Shown one piece after another: positions 53,027 to 61,751 of a DNA stretch of 64,000 nucleotides; the first letter of the stretch is position 1, and each line of letters opens with the position of its first letter. This stretch comes from Lentzea waywayandensis. GTDB taxonomy: Bacteria; Actinomycetota; Actinomycetes; Mycobacteriales; Pseudonocardiaceae. The notes beneath the pieces were generated by a model. The model saw only the letters and a list, made by a program, of their open reading frames with translations, did no database searches and had not been told where the DNA came from. The position numbers were made by a program, and so were the translations under genes. The stretch lies in the NCBI RefSeq assembly GCF_900115955.1, contig NZ_FOYL01000002.1:372001-436000 (forward strand). Reading direction: 5' to 3'.

Positions 53027-54636
53027 ACGCGGCCAGGAACTCAGGGGAGAACGACGTGCTCGACGCCGAAGTGATCATCGTCGGCGGCGGGCCGACCGGC
53101 ATGGCCACCGCGCTGGAACTGCGTTCGCGAGGCGTGGCCTTCGTCCTGGTCGAGGCCGGCGACGGCACGGTCGGTCACCCCAAGGTGTCCAGCATCGGGC
53201 CGCGGTCCATGGAGTTCTTCCGCCGCTGGGGCGTCGCGGACGACATCCGCCACTCGGGCTGGCCCGACGACCACCCGCTGGACTGCGTGTGGACGACCCG
53301 CATCGGCGGGCACGAGCTGTTCCGGCTGCCCCGCCACACGATGGGCACCCGCCCGGACTTCCGGCACACTCCGGAACCGGACGCGATCTGCCCGCAGCAC
53401 TGGCTCGGTCCCCTGCTGCGCAAGGCGTTGGGCGTGCATCCGGACGGGCCGGTGCGGATGAGCACGCGGCTGGAGTCGTTCACGCAGGACGGCACCGGCG
53501 TGACCGCGGTGCTCAGCGACGGCACCGAGGTGCGGGCGCGCTACCTGATCGCCTGCGACGGCGCCAGCTCGCCGATCCGCAAGCACCTCGGCATCGCCGC
53601 GCCCGCCGTGCACGACACGCTGGTCTTCCGCAACGTCCTGTTCCACGCGCCCGAACTGCGTGAGCGGCTCGGTGACAAGGTCGCGAACTTCTTCTACCTG
53701 ATGATCTCCTCGGCGTTGCGCTTCCCGGTCCGCGCCCTGGACGGCCGCGGGCTGTACCGGATGACCGTCGGCCTGCAGGGGTCGCCGGAGTCGACGCAGG
53801 ACGCCGAAACGCTGGTGCGCAAGGCGATCGCGTTCGACACGCCGGTCGAGGTGCTGTCCGACAACGAGTGGCACCTCGTGCACCGGGTCGCCGAGAACTT
53901 CCGCTCCGGCCGGGTGTTCCTCGTCGGGGACTCGGCGCACACGCTGTCGCCGTCGGGCGGGTTCGGCATGAACACCGGCATCTGCGGTGCCGCCGACCTC
54001 GGCTGGAAGCTCACCGCCGAGCTGCGCGGGTGGGCAGGGCCCGACCTGCTCGACAGCTACACGCTGGAACGTCAGCCCGTCGCGTTCGAGGGGCTGGAGG
54101 AGGCGAACCGCAACCTGGAACGGGCGATGCGCCGCGAGGTGCCGCCGTTCCTGAACGACGACACCCCGCAGGGCGCGGCGATGCGGGCGAAGATCAGCGA
54201 GGGGTTGCAACGCGGCGGGGTGGCCCGCGAGTTCGACGCGCCGGAGATCCACCTCGGGTTCACCTACGCCGGGTCCGGGCTCGTCATCGACGACCCGACC
54301 GCGGAGAACCTCGAGGACCGCAGGCCGAACACCCGGCCGGGATCCCGCGCGCCGCACGCGTGGGTGAAGGACGGCATGTCCACATTGGACCTGTTCGGGG
54401 ACGGGTTCGTGCTGGCGCACTTCGAGGACTCCGCACGGCTCGCGGCGTTCGCGGAGGCGTTCGACTCACGCGGGATCCCGTTCCGCGCGGAGAGGCTGGA
54501 CGCGCCGGAGATCGCGACCGCCTACGAGCGGCCGTTCGTCCTGGTGCGGCCGGACGGGCACGTGGCGTGGCGGGGAACGGACCTGCCCGCGGACGCCGGG
54601 ACGATCGCGGACACCGTGCGCGGAGGTGCGCGATGA
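53023..54636 (+). CDS. rebC: FAD-dependent monooxygenase, RebC/StaC type
   Basis: A 537-residue flavoprotein that acts with the P450 to turn chromopyrrolic acid into an indolocarbazole (arcyriaflavin-type) core. Motifs are AEVIIVGGGPTGMATALELRSRGVAFVLVEA, then HPKVSSIGPRSMEFFRRWG, DG motif YLIACDGASSPIRKHLG, and GRVFLVGDSAHTLSPSGGFGMNTGICGAADLGWKL. A C-terminal thioredoxin-like domain follows. Placed between RebO- and RebP-type genes, coupled by ATGA on both sides, which is the classic O-C-P gene order. RebC and StaC differ in the oxidation state of the product; this cannot be decided by eye. Confidence 0.92.
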   Translation: MNAARNSGENDVLDAEVIIVGGGPTGMATALELRSRGVAFVLVEAGDGTVGHPKVSSIGPRSMEFFRRWGVADDIRHSGWPDDHPLDCVWTTRIGGHELFRLPRHTMGTRPDFRHTPEPDAICPQHWLGPLLRKALGVHPDGPVRMSTRLESFTQDGTGVTAVLSDGTEVRARYLIACDGASSPIRKHLGIAAPAVHDTLVFRNVLFHAPELRERLGDKVANFFYLMISSALRFPVRALDGRGLYRMTVGLQGSPESTQDAETLVRKAIAFDTPVEVLSDNEWHLVHRVAENFRSGRVFLVGDSAHTLSPSGGFGMNTGICGAADLGWKLTAELRGWAGPDLLDSYTLERQPVAFEGLEEANRNLERAMRREVPPFLNDDTPQGAAMRAKISEGLQRGGVAREFDAPEIHLGFTYAGSGLVIDDPTAENLEDRRPNTRPGSRAPHAWVKDGMSTLDLFGDGFVLAHFEDSARLAAFAEAFDSRGIPFRAERLDAPEIATAYERPFVLVRPDGHVAWRGTDLPADAGTIADTVRGGAR

Positions 54637-55811
54637 AGCCGTTCTCCCTGAAGGACTGGCCGGACGAGGACCTGCACGACCCCTTCCCGGTGTTCGCCCG
54701 CTACCTCGCGGCCGGGCCCGTGCACTTCGCGGACGGCACCTGTTACGTGTTCGGTCACGACGCCGCGGTCGAGGTGCTGACCGGCGCCTCGTTCGGCCGC
54801 CGGTCGCCGTCGGGCGGGGGCAGCCCGGTGTCGGTGCCCTCGGCGCTGCGCACGCTCGTGGAGAACTGGCTGGTCTTCCTCGACCCACCGCGGCACACCG
54901 AGCTGCGATCGGTGCTGAACAAGGAGTTCTCGCCGTCGGTGGTGACGAACCTCCGGCCGCGGATCACCGAGATCGCCCGGGACCTGCTGACCGGCCTGCC
55001 CCGGACGTTCGACCTCGTGGAGAGGTTCTCCGCACCCCTGCCGATCCTGGTCATCTCCGAACTGCTCGGCGTGCCGCGCGAGGACTCGGAGTGGTTGCGG
55101 GACAGGGCGGTCGACCTTCAGGAGGCGAGCAGCGTCCGGGCGGCGGCGAACCCCGACGCGCACGCCGTCGCCGACCGGGCCGCGCGAGAGCTTCGGGACT
55201 ACTTCCTCGCGCTGATGCGGACTCTGCGGTTCGAGCCCGGTGACGACCTGGTGTCGTTGATGGTCTCCGCCCAGACTCGCGGCGAACCGTTGTCGTCGGA
55301 CGAGATCGTCGGCACCTGCGTGCACCTGATGACCGCCGGGCACGAGACGACGACGAACGTGCTGAGCAAGTCGGTCCTGGCGCTGGCGTCCCGGCCGGAG
55401 GCGCTCGCGGAACTGCGGCGCGGCGTGACCCCGACCGCCGTCGAGGAGCTCGTGCGGTTCGACCCGCCCGTGCAGGCCGTCGGGCGGTGGGCGCACCAGG
55501 ACGCCGTCGTCGCGGGCGTGGAGATCCCGGCCGGCACCAGGGTGATGGTGATGCTCGGTGCGGCGAACCGTGACCCTGCCCGGTTCGCCGCACCGGATTC
55601 ACTGGACCTGAGCCGTGCCGGTGGGCGCAACACCGGCTTCGGTCTCGGCATCCACTACTGCCTCGGCGCCGCGCTGGCCCGTGCCGAGCTGGAGATCGGG
55701 CTGGGCCTGCTCCTCGCGGCGTTGGGCGACTACACAGTGGACAGTGTGAAGTTCCCGCACGACATCGTGTTCCACGGGCCGCACAGCGTCGTCGTGACCC
55801 GGTCGGGATGA
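54633..55811 (+). CDS. rebP: Cytochrome P450, RebP/StaP type
   Basis: A 392-residue P450 that would catalyse oxidative aryl-aryl coupling of chromopyrrolic acid. The I-helix motif is HLMTAGHETTTNVLSKS, and the heme ligand is Cys343 in FGLGIHYCLGAALARAELEIGLGLL. The ATG overlaps the stop of the RebC-type gene, with GGAGGTGCGCG upstream. Electron transfer partners are not in the cluster; the ferredoxin pair at 14.4-15.8 kb is one possible donor in the same genome. The gene ends only four bases before the convergent LAL regulator. Confidence 0.93.
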   Translation: MKPFSLKDWPDEDLHDPFPVFARYLAAGPVHFADGTCYVFGHDAAVEVLTGASFGRRSPSGGGSPVSVPSALRTLVENWLVFLDPPRHTELRSVLNKEFSPSVVTNLRPRITEIARDLLTGLPRTFDLVERFSAPLPILVISELLGVPREDSEWLRDRAVDLQEASSVRAAANPDAHAVADRAARELRDYFLALMRTLRFEPGDDLVSLMVSAQTRGEPLSSDEIVGTCVHLMTAGHETTTNVLSKSVLALASRPEALAELRRGVTPTAVEELVRFDPPVQAVGRWAHQDAVVAGVEIPAGTRVMVMLGAANRDPARFAAPDSLDLSRAGGRNTGFGLGIHYCLGAALARAELEIGLGLLLAALGDYTVDSVKFPHDIVFHGPHSVVVTRSG

Positions 55812-55815
55812 CGGG

Positions 55816-58614
55816 TCACGGCGCGATGCGGGCCAGGTCGACGCGGGACCGGATGTCCAGCTTGCGGTAGATCTGCCGGAGGTGGAACCCGACGGTGTGC
55901 GGGGAGACGAACAGCTCGGTGGCCACCTGCCGGTTGGTCAGGCCGGCCGCGACGAGCGCGGCGACCTTCGCCTCGGTGGTGGTGAGGCTCTCCCAGCCCG
56001 AGTCGGGACGGGCCTCGTAGTTCCAGTGCCGGCGCCGCACGCCGAGCCGCCGGAGCTTGCGTCGCACCCGTGCCGCGTCCCACGCCGCGCCGAACTCGTC
56101 GTAGCGCTCCATCGCGCGGTTGAGCTCCAGCACGGCGCGGTCGCGGTCCTCGTCGCGCAGCAGCGAACCCAGGTCCTCGACCAACGACGCCACCGCCCAC
56201 ACGTCGGCGCCGTAGAGGTCCTCCAGGCCGGCGAGGCCCGCGACGTCGCCTTCGAGCAGCGCCCGGCCGTGCCGTGCGGCCGCGACGAACGCGGAGTGCT
56301 CCGGGTTCGCCCCGGCGATCTCCTCGACGGTGACGACGATCAGCTTGGCGTGGTCGGTCTCCCCCGCGCTCAGCGCCGTGCGCACCGCCCAGGACGTCGA
56401 CGACGGGTCCTCCAGGACCAGCCGCCGGCGTGAGGCCGGGTCCTCGATCACCTCGCGCAGTTCCTCCATCGCCTCCCGCGCGCCACGGCCGGCGGAGGTG
56501 AGCAGCGCGGACAGCAGACAGCGCAACAGGAACGGCTGACCGCCGGGCGCGCGACTCTCCAGGCCGCGCAGGTGCCGGGTCGCCGCCGCCAGGTCGCCCC
56601 GCCGCAGCGCCGCCATCACCAGCACGGCCCGCAGCTGCGGTTCGTACATCGGCGTGCCGGCCCGTTCGGACGCCTGAAGGCCCGCCGTCGCGTCGGCCTC
56701 CGCGGCGGCCAGGTCACCCTTGACCAGGAGGACCTCTGCCCGCAGGGCCAGCGGGAGCGAGCTGAGCACGCTCATGTTCTGCTCGTCGATCGTGCGGCGC
56801 ACCTGCTCGACCGTCGCCAGGGCGTCGTCGAGCCTGCGCACCCTGGTGAGCATCCAGGCCCGCATCCACAGCGGGTCCGCCTGGCAGACCTCGGCCGGGT
56901 CCGGGCGCAGCGCGATGGCCTCGTCGGTGGTGGCCAGCGCCTCGGTCAGCTCACCCTCGCGCCACCGCACCCGCGCGCGGACGGTGAGCGCGGCCGCCCG
57001 GACCGCGTCGCTGTGGGCGCCGGGATCGGCGAGCACCTGGTCCGCCACGTCGACGACCTCACGTCGTTCCTCGCCGGAGAAGGTGTTGAGGAGCAACAGA
57101 TCCGGCCACGACTCGTGGTCCTCCCGCCGGTCGGCGACCACGTCCTTCGCCGCCGCCTCGTCGCCGCGCAGCATCAACGCCGTCGCGAGCCAGTTGCGCA
57201 GCGAGGCCGACGACTCCCCCGCGCACCTGCGCAGCTGTTCGGTGGCGAGGTCGACGGCGGCGCCGAGGTCGCCCAGGCGCACCAGCGCGGCGACGGCGGT
57301 GGTGGCCAGCACCACCCGGTCGGCGCTGTCCGGGGAGGCGATCTCGAGGCCGCGGGTGGCGAGCGCGGCGGCGGTCTGCGGCGCGGTGGGGAGCAGTCCG
57401 AGGACCGCCTCCCGGATGATCCGGATGGCACCTTCGTCGCCCGGTTTCGCGCAGTGCACCAGATGCACGGCGGCGGCCTCGGCACGGCGCTGCTCGACCA
57501 GCATCGTTGCCGCCTGCCGGTGCAGCATCGTGCGCAGCAACGCGGGCACGGTGCCGAGCACGACCAGCCAGACCGGTTCGCGGTGGAACGTGAACTCGTC
57601 CCCGTCGCTGTCGATCACGCCGGCGCGGATGGCCTCCTGCAGGGGCCCGAGCAGCTGCGACGTCCGCTCGCCCAGCATCTCGGCGAGGTCCTGCGGCGGG
57701 AACCTGTCGCCGAGCACAGCCGCGACCTGGAGCACCTCCCGCGACCGCAGCGACAACCGCCCCAGCCGGGAGCGGACCATGCGCACGAACGCCTCCGGCA
57801 GCCGCGCGCCGGGTTCGGCCTCCACCGCCGACGGCATACCTGCCGTCACGGCCTCGTGCGCCAGCTCGACGACCCCGCCGGCGAGGGTGAGGCACTGCTC
57901 CTGCCGCAGGGCCAGCACGAGGTCCACAACGGACCGCGGTTCACCCCCGACGCTCTCGCACAGCGCGATGACACCCGGATCGGGCGTGGCCTTGAGCACG
58001 TCCTCGACCAGGCTGACGACCGCGGCGCCGGACAGCGGCTCCAGCGGGCCGAGTCTCTTCGCCCGGTGCTGCCGGACCAGCGAGTGCAGCAGCTGGCCGT
58101 TCGGCGCCTCGGCGTGCGCCGAGTCCAGCGCGAACATCCACAGCACCGGCGCCGCGCCGAGCTTCGCCATCACGACGCCGAACGCGTGCAGCAGAGCCAG
58201 CTCCGCCCACTGCACGTCGTCCACGACGACCAGCACCGGCTCATGCCGCAGGTGCCCGGCGAGTTGTGCCTCGCACCGTGCCGCCAGCACGGCGATGCGG
58301 TCGTCCTCGCTCCGCCCGTTGCGCGCGGCGACCAGCGCGACGGGCCGGCCGGCACCGGCGCGCGGCGAGACGCCGTCCACGACGGCGAACCCGTGCCGTG
58401 CCGCCAGCGCCGCGGCCCGCTCCAGCAACCAGGTCTTCCCGGAACCCGACTCGGACTGGAGCACGACGACGTGCGCCTGGCCGCCCGCGCCGATCGCGGA
58501 GATCAGGTCCTCGACCGCGCGCAGTTCGGTCTCACGGCCGTGCGGTGAGGTGACCGCCGCGACGCTGGGCACGAGCGAGGGATCGAAACCCTTTTCCAGA
58601 TTCCCCTGGGACAC
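55816..58614 (-). CDS. LAL-type LuxR-family regulator (RebR-like cluster activator)
   Basis: A 932-residue large ATP-binding LuxR regulator. Residues about 25-250 form an AAA/STAND ATPase with Walker A QSESGSGKTWLLER (54-67) and Walker B VLVVVDDVQWAELALL. A long helical, TPR-like middle follows. The last 60 residues are a LuxR helix-turn-helix (LTTTEAKVAALVAAGLTNRQVATELFVSPHTVGFHLRQIYRKLDIRSR). Size and location match RebR-type activators of bisindole clusters. GTG 58614 has GGAGAG at a good distance; ATG 58674 is a possible upstream start. It probably activates the cluster and marks its right border. Confidence 0.9.
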   Translation of the reverse strand: MSQGNLEKGFDPSLVPSVAAVTSPHGRETELRAVEDLISAIGAGGQAHVVVLQSESGSGKTWLLERAAALAARHGFAVVDGVSPRAGAGRPVALVAARNGRSEDDRIAVLAARCEAQLAGHLRHEPVLVVVDDVQWAELALLHAFGVVMAKLGAAPVLWMFALDSAHAEAPNGQLLHSLVRQHRAKRLGPLEPLSGAAVVSLVEDVLKATPDPGVIALCESVGGEPRSVVDLVLALRQEQCLTLAGGVVELAHEAVTAGMPSAVEAEPGARLPEAFVRMVRSRLGRLSLRSREVLQVAAVLGDRFPPQDLAEMLGERTSQLLGPLQEAIRAGVIDSDGDEFTFHREPVWLVVLGTVPALLRTMLHRQAATMLVEQRRAEAAAVHLVHCAKPGDEGAIRIIREAVLGLLPTAPQTAAALATRGLEIASPDSADRVVLATTAVAALVRLGDLGAAVDLATEQLRRCAGESSASLRNWLATALMLRGDEAAAKDVVADRREDHESWPDLLLLNTFSGEERREVVDVADQVLADPGAHSDAVRAAALTVRARVRWREGELTEALATTDEAIALRPDPAEVCQADPLWMRAWMLTRVRRLDDALATVEQVRRTIDEQNMSVLSSLPLALRAEVLLVKGDLAAAEADATAGLQASERAGTPMYEPQLRAVLVMAALRRGDLAAATRHLRGLESRAPGGQPFLLRCLLSALLTSAGRGAREAMEELREVIEDPASRRRLVLEDPSSTSWAVRTALSAGETDHAKLIVVTVEEIAGANPEHSAFVAAARHGRALLEGDVAGLAGLEDLYGADVWAVASLVEDLGSLLRDEDRDRAVLELNRAMERYDEFGAAWDAARVRRKLRRLGVRRRHWNYEARPDSGWESLTTTEAKVAALVAAGLTNRQVATELFVSPHTVGFHLRQIYRKLDIRSRVDLARIAP

Positions 58615-59117
58615 GCCAACTCTCCAATGCGTGTTGTCCGGCCGGGCAACGCCGCATGCCATCGTTGTCATCACAACTCACGAAAGCGTCGCCGACCACA
58701 AGGTCCTGCCGCGTTGAACACAAATGCGATTTCCGGGACGGATCGGCGCTATCTCAAATGGCGGCCGCTTTCACGCCGGGCAGAATGCGAAACAACCTTT
58801 CCCATTGGTCTCCTATGCTATTTTCCATCATGGCGGAGCTGCCAGACCCCTGTCAACGAGACGTAACAAGTCCGTCAATCTTTAGGAATAACCCTAAAAG
58901 CAACGGCCACCGGATGGTTGACGATCACGACTAAAACGTGAAAGCCTATTCATCGCCGCACGTGGCCCGGCGAGCCCGCCCACCGGGCCGAAGTGGACAC
59001 TCGTCCACCTGCCAGGAGATTCCAGCCGGGCGCGGCACATCTCGCGGTTCGCCTCTCGTCACCCATAGGCCGATCGGCCGTCGCCGTGAGACCGGCAGAG
59101 GATCTAGGTTTGCCGGT
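58615..59117. other. Gene-free stretch at the right border of the bisindole cluster
   Basis: About 500 bp that is clearly less GC-rich than its surroundings, particularly 58710-58930 (runs such as TTTAGGAATAACCC), with no supported gene. TAGGTT (59105-59110) lies 7 bp before GTG 59118 and is a likely -10 box. It presumably also holds the LAL promoter. Confidence 0.55.
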
Positions 59118-59699
59118 GTGACCGGACCAGGGGAACCTCACTTACGCCGCTCGTTCCCGCCTGGCGTCGCCGTGCTGGTCGGCTTCGTCCTGCTCGTCGG
59201 CAACCCGTGGACGTACCAGGAACTCGCCGTCGCGCTGTCGGACCCGGATTCGGCTTTTCGCGTTCTCGACGTGATGCTGACCTATCCGAGATGGCACGTG
59301 GACGTCGATCGCGTCGGCCCGTTCCTGTTCTGGTTCGCGAACCTGCGAACGGTGTTGTTCGTGCTGCTGGCCGTCGCGGGGCTGTCAAGGGTGTCGCGGT
59401 GGGTCAACGAGGCCGCGGGCGGCGTTGCCCTGTTCGTCGCCACCGTGGGACTGACGACGCTCAGCGCGTCGATCGCCGGGCTGGTCTCCGGGATGGTGGG
59501 GGTGGTTCTGCTCGACGCGGGAGCGGCACTTCCCTACTACGTCCCCGACCAGGCCGAGGACTTCTTCCTGAGCCAGCTCGGCACGTCGGCGATGTTCGGC
59601 GTCCTGTTCGGGTCGGTGCTCGGCGCCGTCGTGGCCAACCAGCGGCGTAACCCGGCGAACCGTGAACGCCCTGCCCGCGCACCGAAGTCGTTGTGGTGA
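59118..59699 (+). CDS. Membrane protein, hypothetical (first of a three-gene set)
   Basis: A 193-residue protein with four hydrophobic helices (PPGVAVLVGFVLLVGNPW, VLFVLLAVAGLSRV, AAGGVALFVATVGLTTLSASIAGLVSGMVGVVLL, SAMFGVLFGSVLGAVVA) and a basic C-terminus. The start is GTG 59118, after a probable -10 box and without ribosome site, so the message looks leaderless. The following gene begins 10 bp downstream, so they form an operon. No family is recognised. Confidence 0.65.
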   Translation: MTGPGEPHLRRSFPPGVAVLVGFVLLVGNPWTYQELAVALSDPDSAFRVLDVMLTYPRWHVDVDRVGPFLFWFANLRTVLFVLLAVAGLSRVSRWVNEAAGGVALFVATVGLTTLSASIAGLVSGMVGVVLLDAGAALPYYVPDQAEDFFLSQLGTSAMFGVLFGSVLGAVVANQRRNPANRERPARAPKSLW

Positions 59700-59709
59700 A
59701 GGAGCATCG

Positions 59710-61356
59710 ATGAGCCGGCCGACCGCTTTCTCCCCCGACGACACGACCCGGTACCTGTGCGTCGCGGCCAGGACCGACGAGAGCTTCGCCGAGCGGATGA
59801 TCAAAGCCCTGGTGACCGGCGACCTGCACGCGGTGGCGCCGTCGGTCGGGTTCTCGCTGCGCCCGGTGCTGCTGCACGCGCTCGCCGGACTCCGGCAACG
59901 CCAGGTGCGGGACTGGTGCCTGCTCGCGGCGACGGCGCTGGCCCTCGTTCTCTCTCCACTGTGGACGATCCTGGCGTTGCTGGTGGTCCTTCCCGTCGCC
60001 GGAGGCCTCGCCCGGCGCGCCGCGGAGTCCCGCAGGTTGCGCGACGCCGTGTTCGCGCTCATCGCGCTGGCCGTCCTGGTCCTGGTGACCGTGTCGATCG
60101 TGTCCGCGCTCGGCACCGCCCCGGCGGCGACGCGCAGCCGCCCGCGACCGGAGCCTCCCGTCGACGACTGGCTGGTCGGCCTGCCCTGGCTCGCCCTGCT
60201 GACCGGCCTGGTGATGTACGCGCTGGTGGTGTGGAACGAATGGCGGACCCGCCAGACGTTGCTGAGCGAGCTCACCCGGGCCGAGTTCCGCCCGGACACC
60301 GCACCTGAGATGCCCGCCAGCCAGGCGTGGCTGGACGACCGGCTGGAGGCGATCGACGCGGCCGAACGCGGCAACGTGACGGTCTACGACGGTTTCACCC
60401 CGTTCATCGGCCACGGCCCGCTCGTGTCGACGTGGTCGTTCGCCCTGCCGTCACTGCGACCTGACGCCGACGCCGGCACCGAGAGCGTGGTGCCGCTCGA
60501 CGTCGTCGAACTGGTCGCCCACGTGCGGGACCGGCTGGCGGGCGTCGGCGTGGAGCCCGACGAACTGCCAGGACTGTTCCTCACCGAGCGGGCCTTCGTC
60601 AGCGGCAACGCCCTCACCATGCATCCGGCTCTCCTGCCCGAGCGCGACCGGGCGCCACGACAGGACCTGCCGGCCGAGGACCTGGCCCGGCTCGCCGCGC
60701 GCCCGCACGGCTCGGCGAGGCACTACCTGTGCGCACAGGTCCCGTCGTGGGGCAGCGAGGTCGTCGCCAGCACGTTCCTGCACTTCTCCACCGACGGACG
60801 GCTGCTGTACCTGCAGTGCGACCGGACGGTGCTGGGCCCGCTGTGGCAGCAGTACCACGACGTGGACCGGATCAGCCCGGTGCTCACCGCGGGCGCGATC
60901 GGACGCATGCTGGCCAGGGCGGCGAGCGGACTGTCCAGTGCGGTCCCGCGCGCTCCTCTTCGCGTGGTGCGCGACGTGACCTTCTACTGGCGCTGGCAAC
61001 GACACCGCACCGTGGAGCGGGCGATCGCCCTGCAGGACCTCGGCTACAGCTACGGCGCCCGCTTCAGCGTCCGCGAGGAGGCCTCGGACGCCAACTACCA
61101 CAACTACTTCCAGAAGACCGACGCCGCGAAGCACCTCAAGCTGATCGAACGACACGTGCTGGCCGCGCTGCTGGACTTCCTCGACGAACGCGGCGTGGAC
61201 ACCACCGAGTTCCGCAACCGCCAGATGACGATCCTCAACCAGGGCATCATCCAGACCGGCGGCATCAGCAACGTCGGCAACCAGGCGGTCGGCAGCGAGG
61301 CCACCGCGACCACGAATCTCCCCACACCCGAACCCGCCGCCGGAAAAGCGACGTGA
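59710..61356 (+). CDS. Membrane protein with C-terminal SNVGNQAVG motif, hypothetical
   Basis: A 548-residue protein. A cytoplasmic start (MSRPTAFSPDDTTRYLCVAARTDESFAERMIKALV) is followed by two membrane regions: LLAATALALVLSPLWTILALLVVLPVAGGL near 75-105 and DAVFALIALAVLVLVTVSIVSAL with DWLVGLPWLALLTGLVMYALVVWNEW near 115-180. A large soluble domain runs to about 505. The last 40 residues hold IIQTGGISNVGNQAVGSEA, whose core is repeated at the N-terminus of the next protein. AAGGAG precedes ATG 59710. The tail could work as an interaction or amyloid-type motif that recruits the small neighbour. No known enzyme motif was seen. Confidence 0.7.
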   Translation: MSRPTAFSPDDTTRYLCVAARTDESFAERMIKALVTGDLHAVAPSVGFSLRPVLLHALAGLRQRQVRDWCLLAATALALVLSPLWTILALLVVLPVAGGLARRAAESRRLRDAVFALIALAVLVLVTVSIVSALGTAPAATRSRPRPEPPVDDWLVGLPWLALLTGLVMYALVVWNEWRTRQTLLSELTRAEFRPDTAPEMPASQAWLDDRLEAIDAAERGNVTVYDGFTPFIGHGPLVSTWSFALPSLRPDADAGTESVVPLDVVELVAHVRDRLAGVGVEPDELPGLFLTERAFVSGNALTMHPALLPERDRAPRQDLPAEDLARLAARPHGSARHYLCAQVPSWGSEVVASTFLHFSTDGRLLYLQCDRTVLGPLWQQYHDVDRISPVLTAGAIGRMLARAASGLSSAVPRAPLRVVRDVTFYWRWQRHRTVERAIALQDLGYSYGARFSVREEASDANYHNYFQKTDAAKHLKLIERHVLAALLDFLDERGVDTTEFRNRQMTILNQGIIQTGGISNVGNQAVGSEATATTNLPTPEPAAGKAT

Positions 61357-61444
61357 CAGAAGGAAGAAGCATGCCCGAGAGCTCACCGAACTACGGCATC
61401 CAGCAGTCCGGCGGGGTGAGCAACGTCGGCAACCAGGCGGTCGG
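61267..61444 (+). repeat. 26-nt direct repeat coding for a shared peptide motif in two adjacent genes
   Basis: The bases at 61267-61292 and 61419-61444 are identical. Both are read in frame as SNVGNQAVG, once near the C-terminus of the 548-residue membrane protein and once near the N-terminus of the next protein. Flanking codons also give Q-x-GG-[IV]. Sequence identity at DNA level over 26 bases suggests recent duplication or conversion. Confidence 0.85.
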
Positions 61445-61733
61445 TGAGAACGCCCGCGCGATCAGCCACGGCCAGCACTTCACCGCCGCACCGGCGACCA
61501 ACGAGCTCGTGACCGAGCTGATGACGTTGCTGCAACGCCACCGCGAGGAGCTCCCCGACGCGGTGGACGAGGTCGCCGAGGAACTCCAGGACGAACTGGA
61601 CTCCCCCGAACCCGATCGAGGCGTGATCGCGCGGACCCTCGAGCGGCTCAACAACATGGTGAGGCCCGTCGCACCGCTGGTCGAGACCGTCGGCGAGCTG
61701 ACCAAGGCGGTGGATTCGGCGTTCGGCTCGTGA
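61371..61733 (+). CDS. Small protein with N-terminal SNVGNQAVG motif and helical C-terminus
   Basis: A 120-residue cytoplasmic protein. Residues 7-33 (NYGIQQSGGVSNVGNQAVGENARAI) carry the motif shared with the C-terminus of the upstream membrane protein. Residues about 45-115 are charged helices (LVTELMTLLQRHREELPDAVDEVAEELQDELDS, RTLERLNNMVRPVAPLVETVGEL), as in the small effector-associated proteins that accompany actinobacterial NLR-like proteins. GAAGGAAGAAGC precedes the ATG. It is translated 14 bp after the upstream gene. Homotypic binding to the upstream tail is a hypothesis. Confidence 0.7.
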   Translation: MPESSPNYGIQQSGGVSNVGNQAVGENARAISHGQHFTAAPATNELVTELMTLLQRHREELPDAVDEVAEELQDELDSPEPDRGVIARTLERLNNMVRPVAPLVETVGELTKAVDSAFGS

Positions 61734-61751
61734 GTGCGCCCTGTTAGTGGT

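Noticed and set aside
37894-58614. Rebeccamycin cluster proper
   Set aside because: No N-glycosyltransferase or sugar methyltransferase setting, extra monooxygenases present, and the halogenase is not RebH-like at its catalytic position.
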